Source of the DNA: Gonium pectorale
Taxonomy: Eukaryota > Chlorophyta > Chlorophyceae > Chlamydomonadales > Volvocaceae
Reading direction: 5' to 3'
NCBI GenBank assembly: GCA_001584585.1
Contig: LSYV01000059.1
Location: 11,910 to 39,604 of the forward strand
Length of the DNA: 27,695 nt
Positions within the stretch are counted from its first letter, which is position 1; every line of letters starts with the position of its first letter. Shown here piece after piece: positions 1 through 8,301 of the stretch. The position numbers and the translations under genes are program-made. Below the pieces are notes generated by a model. That model worked only from the letters and a program-made list of their open reading frames with translations, was not told the DNA's origin and made no database searches.

Positions 1-342
1 GCCGGCGGGGGCCGGGGGACGGCGGACTCCACTCCGTTCGGGAGAAGACAGCGGCAGCGAGGTGTCCCCCCATGCAAGGGATATGATGGCTGGGGAAGCG
101 CCCGCATGCAGCCCCGTTTGAGGCGGCGGATGCGGTGCGGCAGCTCGTCCGTGCGGCCGGCCGCACGACCCGCGGCCCCGCGCCCCCTGCGACCCATGGG
201 TCGGTCCGCACCAGGCCAAGCCAAACGCGCCCCCGAGCACGCCCCGGCGCCCGACCCAAAGCACCGGGAGCCGCATCCCGGTCGGGGCCCGACTCAGGAT
301 GCCGCAACCCAGTGCGACCCCCCCCCCTTCCCTTTGGGCGCC

Positions 343-3300
343 TCACCCAAGTGCGCCGGAGGCTGCGGGGTGCGGCCCCTTGCGCGCGTCCTCCAGCGTG
401 GCGCGCGGGCTGAGCAGGTTGCTGTCCACTCGCAGGGTACCCATCACCGCGTCCACCAGCAGCCCCATCTGGGCGCGCATGGAGCTGCCGCCGTCCACCT
501 GGGAGGAGGCGAGGGGCCGGGCGAGGGCGAGGGAGCGCCGGGTGGTCGACCGGGGACCGGCGGGGGCGGGCTGGCTCGGGCTGCCTCGGGCGGCGGCCAG
601 AGTAGTGCCACTGCATCGCAGGCTACCTCCGGAGGACGGGAGGGCGCGGAAGACGCCGGCGCGTCATGCCATGCCGCATGGCCACACGTCGTTCGCGTTC
701 CCAGATTTGACGTTGTTTTGCGGGCGCTGCTCGTCAACGCGACACGCGGACGCACAAGGGGAGAACATCGCGCCGCTCACGTTCCCAGGTTTCACGTTGG
801 TTTGCGCACGCTGTCCGCATGCCGTACCGTCGACCCAAAACACACTAAGTCGCAGGCACGTTACGTTACGTTACCACACACACTCATATACACACCCAAA
901 ACCCAAAACCCAAGTCACAAGCACGTACCTCGTGCACGGTCAGCACCGAGGTCAGCGCGCCCATGTCCACCACCACGTCCTGCGACATGGCCAGCTCGTC
1001 GTGGAGCACGGTCATGGTGGCGCCGATGCTGCTGCCGGCGCGCAGCAGAAACGGCACTCCGCCGCCGCCGCCGCCTCCAGCTGCGGCGGCGCCGCCGGCG
1101 TGCATCTCGCCAATCCCCAGCGCCGAGCTTTCCGTCAGCCGAGTGGGAGTGCGGGCCTGGGGGCTGAGGCCGCCGCCGCCCCCGCCGCTGGAGGCGGTGA
1201 AGATGGGGGGCAGGGCGGTGCCCGAGTGGCGGCTGATGAGGAGCTGCGGCACGCGGGGCCGGCCGGCGGGGGCGCGCTGGGGCCTGCCGTCGCCCGCTGT
1301 CGGCAGGCCGTCGCCTGACAGGGTCAAGCGGCGGGGTCGAGGGTGGACGCATAAGAGGGGTAAAGAAATGAAACGGAGGCGCGCTCCTGGCCACAGTAGC
1401 TTGGGTACCCTTACCACGGTACCGCCAAACACAGACGTGCAAAGGGTATGATGCCGTACATGGGGTGCCGTTTGATTTGCCTGCCTGCACCGCGCCGGTG
1501 CCGGCATCCTTACACCGTGGCCTCACCTGTTAGGTCGCCCATGAGGTCCTGCGCCGCCACCTCGCGGCGGTCCACCACCACCACCGCCGCCGCGGCGCCG
1601 CTCGCGGTGAGGGAGTGACCCACGGGACAGTGGCCGCTGTTGAAGGGGTCAACGCACAACAAGTACCCGCTGCCGCTGCGCAGCCGAGTCCAGCCCAGTC
1701 CAGTCAAGCCCGGTCCAGCACAGTTTAGAGGCAGGGGGAGTTTCTGTCAAGTAATAGATGTGCGTCAAATGCAGCGCAAGGCGCGGGGTCCGGCGCGTCA
1801 GGGACCATCACAACCGGCAGTCCGTAGTAGCCAGTCCACACACACGCGCGCTGCAATGATGGACTGAAAAGTCAACGCAAGGCAGGGCACGAGGATAGCG
1901 AGATGCCGTAATGTATGCTACTTGGTGATGAGCCCCCCCCCCCGCGCGGGCTTGCCTGGTGTTTGCGCCGCCGTGCGGATCCGCCGTGTCTGCCGCCATC
2001 AAGAGGCTCTGACAGCTGGCCATGGTGGTCGTGCGCGCCAGGCGGCTGGGCGTCACGGCGTCAGCGGTGGTGGGGACGGTGGCGGCGGCGGCGGCGTTGG
2101 CGGCGGCGGCGCCGCCGAGGCCAAAGTGGCCGCCCGGCGGCAGCACCGAGAAGTCCAGTGCCGTGAAGAGCTCGGAGGTGGGCGGCGGCGGCGGCGGCGC
2201 GAAGGAGGCGTAGGAGCCGGGCACTCCCGCCACCACCGTGGCCAGCTCATTCGCCAGGTCGCCTTGCAGCTTGGCCCGTACGAGCTTGGACACCTGGGGC
2301 CGCAAGAGAATTCGCGCGGAGGGTGCGGAAGGGCGCAGAGGGCACATCGGCACAAAGGCTGACGAGGGCAGGTCCTATAAGTAGGTAGCGTTTCGCGCTG
2401 CACGATATCGCACCCGAGCCGCTCTAGGTGGAGACATGAACGCGCGGAGACGGCGGTAGCACGATTGCCACGAACGCATGGCACGTTTTCCTCGGTGAGC
2501 ATCCCCGGCCTCCCCGGCGCACTGGCGAGCCGTAATGCCTCCCCGCGCCCCACACACATGTGTACACACGGTACTCACCTTGTGGAGGAGCTGACCGCAG
2601 CTGCTCGCGATGGCGCTGAGGAGCTGCGGCGGCAGCTGCGTTGCAAAGCCCAGGTACAGGCCCAGCATCGCGCCGCCGCCGGCGTCCATTCCCAGCAGCG
2701 CCAGGGACCGAACCGGCGACCCGCCGCCGCTGCCGCCGCAACCAGCGGCACCGTTGGTGGATCCGCCGCCGCCCGTCCCCAGCGCCGCCGCCGCCGCCGA
2801 AGCGGCGCCGGCACCGTGGCTGTGGCTGCGCGCGCCGGTGGACAGCGCCCGCACGTTGCCGCCGCCGCCGGTGGCCGGCTCGGCGCCGCCGCTGCCAACG
2901 GTGGAGGAGCAGATCCCCAGCGCCATGACCAGATACACGTCGCGTGAGGGCTGCCGTACATCCTGCACCCAGCGGGCGCAGTTGGGGATCTGGGCCCCCA
3001 GATAAACGCCAGCCAGCTCCTCGTCCTCCGACCGGGCTGACGCCATCTGTTGGATAACTGTGTGGTCGAGCTGGAAGGCCTTGGCCCGCAACGACGGCAC
3101 CAGCGGCGCAAGCGGCATCAGCTGCGCGCTGCTGTTCCGGGGCAGGCCGCCGGCGGCGCCGCCGCCGCCAAAAACGGCGGTGGACGCGGACTCTGGCGGC
3201 GCCGCCGCCGCGGTGGGGTCGCCGCCGGCGCCGGGGAGGGCGGAGGGGCCGAGCTGGAAGACGCGCTGGCTGCGCCGCGGCGCGGCCCCGCCGCCGAGCG

Positions 3301-5204
3301 CGGCCCAGGGGGCTTTGGGGCCGCCCAGGTTGCCTGCTGAGGACGGCCCCGGGCTGCAGCTGAACTGGCCCGTCGTGCCCCGTCGGGCCATCACCTGCGA
3401 GGCGGAGCGCTCGCCCACCGCCGCCAGGGGATCCGCCGCGCGCTGGTCACCTTTATAGCTCCGATGCCTCGTGGAGCTGTTCTTGGAGGGGCTGCCAGAC
3501 TGCCCAGCGTGCCCGTATCCGTCGAGGCTCGCGCCCGGAGCTGCGATGATTGGAGAGCCTACTGACGCCGTCAGTACCAGCCCGTTGGCGGCGCCGCCGC
3601 CGCCGCCGCGGCCCGCGTGCTGCACCGCCGCCGTCACCGACGGCGGCGGCTGCGGCGCCGTCGCCGCCGTCGTCGCCACCGGCGGCCCGTCGGTGTGCAG
3701 CATGAACGCGACGCGGGAGAAGGGCTGCGGTACGACGGCCGCCTGTACGGCAGCGTCTAACAGAAACTGCCGCCGTACGTACTGGGCGAGGGCGTCGCGG
3801 AGCTCCCACACCAGGGCCTGGAGGGAGGAGCTCTCGGCGATGCGGCGCAGCGAGGCCGCCAGGGCGCTTAGCGTGCCGCAGCCGGGACCGATGCTTGCGA
3901 CCAGGGCTGAAAGGGCCAGGGAGGCCGAGAGGGCCAATTGCTGCAGCGCGGCGGGGCTGGACAGGACGGTCCGTGCGGCGCCGCCGGCGCCGCCGCCGCA
4001 GCTGACGCTGCTGACGTCGCCGGCGTCGGCGGTTATGTAGAGGACCCCGACGAGGCTGTCGCCGAAGGACAGCGGGAGTGCGGCCGCGGGGAAGAGCGGC
4101 GAGAGGGCGTCGCCCGAGGAGAGGCGGTCGTGCGGGGGGTGCAGTGAGACGCTCTGCGCGGGAGGGGCGGGGGCTGTGAGCAGTGAGCATTGGGGGGGGC
4201 TGCACCAAAAAGCGCGGAGACCGTTGGTGGTTGCGAGCAGTACCGGGGTCCGGGGCGACAGTGAGGCGCGATCACGCTTTGGGGCAGCATTATGGTACTT
4301 GCAAAGCAGCCCGCCGCAGGGATTGTGAGGTTGACTGCCAACTGATCTACCGCGACCGCGCTCATCTGCACGCAATTCTCAGCGTACCTTGGTTGTGACT
4401 GCGCGCTGCAGAAGGTGCACCACGCTCGGGCAGCTGATGGACGCATCGCCAATGCTGGTGATGCTTTCCACCCCACTGAAGGTGCTGAGTTCGAAGGACC
4501 AGCCGGGAAGCAGCTCCCCAGTTGGAAAGCTGCTCGTCATGCCAGCGGAGTTGCAACTCGCGAGCAGCACGAGGCGCCGCGCGTCGCTCACGTCATCAAA
4601 GACATACAGCCTGTGCGTCGGGTAGGCCTTGGTTAGAGAACCCTGTAATTTCTCCATGCGATGTAAGTGGCACATTGTTTGTTACGCACAAACCCAACCG
4701 ACCGCTCTGCGACCGCTCTGCATGAATGCCCAACCTCCCATGAAACTTACGGACAAAATACAAGCCATATCAAATAAGTATTATCCACAATGCATTGCAC
4801 TGTTGAGCCCATGGCTTGAGCGGTTGGCGGCAGCACCGCGACGTAGTCATACCCGTTGCACTTACTGCGTGCTGGAAGCCTCTAAGGAACGGTGAATACA
4901 GTCGACCAGTTCCAGCGGCGTGCACTTTGTTTGGCTTAGCTCGCAGAGTCTCCTCAACGCCCCAGACACGGTGATCGCGGCGTCGGCGTCCCATGCCTGC
5001 TGCAAGCCATACAAAAAGAAGAATTAGGCGCACCACTCGGAAGAACCACGTGCCCTCTTGACAAATGGCCGGTGGTGGTTGGTCGAGGCCCTCATTCCGC
5101 GCTGCGTGCCTTGTCGCGCACCTCGCCAGCCGTCGTGATCTTGCCGGGCGATACCAGCGCGCTTTCTTGACCATGGAGCGCCGGTACTTTCTCCTGAGCG
5201 CTCC
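343..5204 (-). CDS. GAF-like domain protein, multi-exon, probably continuing past the left edge
   Basis: Exons by splice signals: 5204-5122 (tentative), 4999-4866, 4642-4388, 4153-2579, 2293-1956, 1675-1527, 1314-929, 498-343. From exon 4642-4388 onward every codon phase agrees. The first GAF-like unit spans exons 4999 to about 4000: a helical lead (ALRRLCELSQ), a strand-rich core (HRLYVFDDVSDARRLVLLAS) and a closing strand (LSFGDSLVGVLYITAD). A second unit (RRQFLLDAAVQAAVV, CARWVQDVRQPSRDVYLVMA, GAMLGLYLGFATQLPP) is split by a long Gly/Ala/Ser-rich insert. GAF domains bind small ligands or mediate dimerisation in signalling proteins; the ligand cannot be read here. The last exon reads to TGA at 345-343, but the sequence there (GGTGAG) also fits a splice donor. 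By memory of volvocine proteins with this layout, a protein kinase domain may lie beyond the edge; that is inference. The phase from exon 4999-4866 into 4642-4388 does not match, so the 5' end is unresolved. Confidence 0.68.
1676..1955 (-). other. GC-AG intron of the GAF-like gene
   Basis: The donor reads CAG|GCAAGC at 1956/1955 instead of a GT donor. The acceptor is CTGCGCAG at 1683-1676. Exon 2293-1956 ends in phase 2 and exon 1675-1527 begins with the one base needed, giving a Ser codon across the junction and an open frame on both sides. No GT donor nearby restores this frame. Confidence 0.6.
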
Positions 5205-6879
5205 CTGCCTGGGGCGCCTCTCGAGGACACCCAAAACATGCCAGGAATGGCATGGCCTTCCAATGTCTTACAGTCCCAGGTTAGAACTGTTGAAAAACAT
5301 GGGCAAGGGTAGTGAGCGAGGTTCTTAGCAGTACATGCAACCGCAGCACGCGAGGGCGAACACTGAACCACAGAAGTTCAGAGTCGCATATAAAAAATTC
5401 AAGAGGAATCAGCCTCGCCACAGAGACCTACATGAAATTATTCGTAAGAAGAAGATGAAGAATTGGTACTTTCCGCTGTGAAGTCGGGGAGCCCCTTACT
5501 TGCCACACTGGAGTTCTTATAAGGGTTCCGCTGAAGGGATATAATATTATTTTACGTTTGAGGTCTGCGTCCATGTCAGTCTTATCGCTGGATATTCAAA
5601 GCTCTTCACTGGGAATACGGGCTACATTGCTTATGAGACTGAAGGAAGGAAACGTTGGCAGCATTTCACATGCAATTGCCCTTTGGCTAGAAGTACGGGT
5701 CACGAGGAAACGGCCAGAAGAGGAAACGGCCCTGCGGTCACCCGTGCACCAGCGAACAGCAAGGGGCAGGGTCGTAGGGAGTTCATATTCAACAGTCACA
5801 TGTCCTAACCTTGTGGCTACACGCCCAATTGCAAGTCTCGGGGTGATGTCACGCAGTCACGGGGTGATGTTGCCATTAACCGCTGGTTTCTGGAAAGCGG
5901 TACTGGAAAGCATGACCGAACGGCAGAAGTACCAAGGCATAAGCATCTCGCTTGCCACCCAAAGCCCCACGGCCTCGATGTGCCCGTCCCGGCCACGGCA
6001 GCGCGCTGTACGGAATGCATGCCAGGGCGCCAGGGCGGCCGCCGTCGACGGTCCAAAAAGCCCCGAACCTACTTGGTTGTGTTCCCCAACATCCGGTACA
6101 AAGGAATGGCGAGAAACGACGAAAAATCCGGATCGGGCCTTTGAATCCGAAGCGGCCAAAGGCTACTACGACGGCAAAAAGCAGTTTCCTGCGCCGCAAA
6201 CGCTGCAGTCAAACGCGTAGGCCTTCATTTGCACGTGTCTCTCGTCCGTCCGGGCCCGCGAATGTCCAGACACGCACCGTACCGACCTCGCAGACATAAC
6301 TCGATACTCGATACTCCTGAACCCATAAACCGTGGCGCCTCCTGAGCTCCTCCTGAGCTCTTGCTCATTCGCAAGCCGAGCCCATGCCCAGCACAGTAAC
6401 CCTGTCCATGCACGCGACTGTAATGGCAACAGTGTGTGGGATGGTTTGTAGTGTGGCCCTTCCAAATGAATCCCCATACGGTTCCGTATCAGCACCATGG
6501 GGCCCCGCGGCGGCCCTGCCCTACCGGCTCCCTAAACCCGTCCCTCACGGCGGCGTCCCGTTGGCCCCCTGTAGCTGCAGAACTGGAGCGAAGTGCGGGC
6601 CAAAATCGCGATCCAGTGCCATGGCGCACCGGCACGGCAGTCAATTCCTGCTGGCGCTGATGAGGATCACAAAAGGAAAACAACAGGCAGGCCTCACTGT
6701 ATTCCAGCAAGCCCTCCCGGTTTAGTTACAAACACCCAACCCGCCCCCTGGGTTAAGACCATACCTCTTTCGCGCTCACTCTAAGGCCTGGATGGGTTAT
6801 GGGGCTCTTCGGTTTCTTTGGTTTTTGGTTTTGGAATGATCTAGCCCCCCGCCCCCGCCCCGTGCCCCCGCTCGCTCTC
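5205..6879. other. Intergenic spacer, no supported gene
   Basis: GC content is lower here than in the flanking genes, and none of the reading frames shows a plausible exon with splice signals. Only short local duplications are visible, such as two abutting copies of an 11-mer (TCCTGAGCTCC type) near 6342-6362. The part from about 6130 to 6560 is a diverged copy of sequence at about 7730-8195. Confidence 0.5.
6130..6560 (+). repeat. Diverged interspersed repeat, copy 1
   Basis: Collinear with about 7730-8195. Shared blocks include GGGCCTTTGAAT (near 6135 and 7734), TTTCCTGCGCCGCAA followed by CGCTGCAGTCAA (6184 and 7804), a GCACCGT block (near 6273 and 7889), and a CCCTAAMCCCGTCC block (6529 and 8162). 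Spacing between copies stays close to 1.6 kb throughout, so this is one old direct duplication or two copies of one element. No coding capacity is evident. Confidence 0.5.
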
Positions 6880-6884
6880 ACCTG

Positions 6885-7085
6885 GTATCTGAGCGCCCAT
6901 GCCGCGCTTGCCGCACCAATGCTCGACGCTGAGCGCGTTGCCGTTGCGCACGAAGCGCAGCACGCCCAGCTCGCGGCGGGCGGCCTGCACCTTGGCCTCC
7001 ACCTCCGGGACGCGCAGATCTCCGCCATGAACACCGGCACAATCTCCTTGCCCCGCGAAGGCCGCCAGGCCCGCGTCTCCTGCCG
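6885..7085 (-). pseudogene. Frame-broken coding fragment, unrecognised
   Basis: Two coding-like pieces sit next to each other in different frames. The upstream piece reads GKEIVPVFMAEI (about 7056-7021). The downstream piece, shifted by one base, reads EVEAKVQAARRELGVLRFVR and then SVEHWCGKRGMGAQIP, ending at a good donor (CAG|GTGAGAG at about 6889/6888). A single-base indel near 7020 would join them, so this looks like a decayed gene piece or an exon with a sequence error. I do not recognise the family. It lies just downstream, on the same strand, of the minus-strand arm of the mirrored repeat at 7343-7450 and could belong to the same dead gene. Confidence 0.35.
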
Positions 7086-7199
7086 CGCTCTTGTCCTTCA
7101 TCGCACATGCACGGCCTGAACTACGGTATAAAGCACAGCGAAAGCGGCGTGAAGGGACGATTGATGGGGACCCGGGCGCTGGTGTGTCAACAAGCGAGG

Positions 7200-7262
7200 T
7201 GCCGCCAGCAAGCTGCCCCTGCACCCGCCAGCAAGCTGCCCCTGCACCCGCAAGCAAGCTGG
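7200..7262 (+). repeat. Short tandem repeat, about 24-bp unit
   Basis: About 2.5 copies of a unit containing AGCAAGCTGCCCCTGCACCC, the last copy diverged. It lies in spacer. Confidence 0.7.
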
Positions 7263-7337
7263 TGGCAGCAGCTTCAACGGCTGCAGTAGCCTGCAGGAAT
7301 CACCCCTGAACGTCAATCACAACGCGTGTCCTTAATT

Positions 7338-7622
7338 CATTCACGCGCACTTGTCATCTCGCACGAAGCGTTCGTGGGTCGCAACATAGACAGTGCTGGT
7401 GCCCACCACCATGGCGTCAAACTCCATCCAGTCCTTGCCTTTGGGCCGCTAGGCGGGCGATCGGGCAGCTGGAGCCTGGCCTGGTAAACGCGCCCGAACT
7501 GCGGACCACCAAGCGGCCGAATGGCAAGGACTGGATGGAGTACGACGCCATGGTGGTGGGCACCAGCACTACCTACATTGCCTCCCACAAACGCTTCGTG
7601 CGAGATGACAGGTGCGCGTGAA
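7338..7622. repeat. Large inverted repeat made of two mirrored exon-like segments
   Basis: The left arm (7338-7450) and right arm (7511-7622) are reverse complements at roughly 85 percent identity, separated by about 60 bp. Both arms are open in the matching frame when read outward from the centre. The right arm (plus) reads GKDWMEYDAMVVGTSTTYIA then SHKRFVRDD; the left arm (minus) reads GKDWMEFDAMVVGTSTVYVA then THERFVRDD. Protein differences are mostly conservative (Y/F, I/V, S/T). Each arm begins after an AG (AG|CGGCC), like a splice acceptor, and ends before GTGCGCG, like a donor. This suggests two copies of one exon placed back to back, from a gene or mobile element I do not recognise. 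Confidence 0.7.
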
Positions 7623-7655
7623 TCAACTGCTCTGCCTCAAGCTGTTCTCATACTT

Positions 7656-7660
7656 TTACA
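7656..7660 (-). terminator. Candidate poly(A) signal for the golgin gene
   Basis: TTACA on the plus strand is TGTAA on the minus strand, the usual poly(A) signal of volvocine algae. It is the first one downstream of the golgin stop codon and would give a 3' UTR of about 650 nt. Five-base motifs occur by chance, so this is tentative. Confidence 0.3.
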
Positions 7661-7729
7661 TATTGAGTGCATTCTGCAACGTGTGATACGGATAAAACGG
7701 CCAGAAACGGCGTCAACACACGGAGGCGG

Positions 7730-8195
7730 CTAAGGGCCTTTGAATTTCAAGTTCGGGCAGCACAACTTGCGACCTGAGCCTGCTTGCGACCTACGGGAAG
7801 AGCCTTTCCTGCGCCGCAAGCGCTGCAGTCAACCCGCGCCCGCGTTTGCACATGCCCTCTGGCTTGCCCCAGCCCCGCATGTCTGGCTCGCACCGTGAAA
7901 CTTTGACTTGATACATCGGCGGTTCCTTGCTCGAGCTCACGAGAAGGCCGGAGGCCCGTGCCCTGTCGTGGCCCATACCGTCTCCTTGCAACAGTAGATG
8001 CAGCAGTGTGCAATGTGCCCTCCCTCCGAACCCCCATCCCGGCCATCGCCGCCGTGCGCCTGGTCCAGCAGGCCTTGGTCCGACAGCCGGCCGCGCCACT
8101 GACACGCCCTCAATCCTCTACCACCAAGGCTGCGGCCCCGCTTTCCGGCCTACCGTACCTGTTCCCTAACCCCGTCCGCATCTCACGGCTCACGT
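7730..8195 (+). repeat. Diverged interspersed repeat, copy 2
   Basis: Direct-orientation partner of about 6130-6560, with the same order of conserved blocks. The two copies flank the inverted repeat and the broken fragment, so this spacer looks like an accumulation of old mobile or duplicated DNA. It overlaps the expected 3' untranslated region of the golgin gene. Confidence 0.5.
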
Positions 8196-8301
8196 AAGGG
8201 CAAGAGCACGCACCTCCCTCCGCACTCGCCCAGCCACACGGTGCATGGGCCGACCGACCGCCCACCCACTTGCCCGCTGGCCCCCTGCTGCTCCGCACTC
8301 G

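Noticed and set aside
1..342. Further exons of the GAF-like gene at the left edge
   Set aside because: No acceptor with polypyrimidine tract followed by a convincing frame was found on the minus strand.
106..1318. Long plus-strand open frames of 353 and 339 residues
   Set aside because: They lie opposite phase-consistent minus-strand exons of the GAF-like gene, are Arg/Ala/Pro-rich without domains, and result from high GC content.
5558..6220. Plus-strand open frame of 220 residues
   Set aside because: No domain, no splice context, irregular composition, and its end lies in a dispersed repeat; probably a chance frame.
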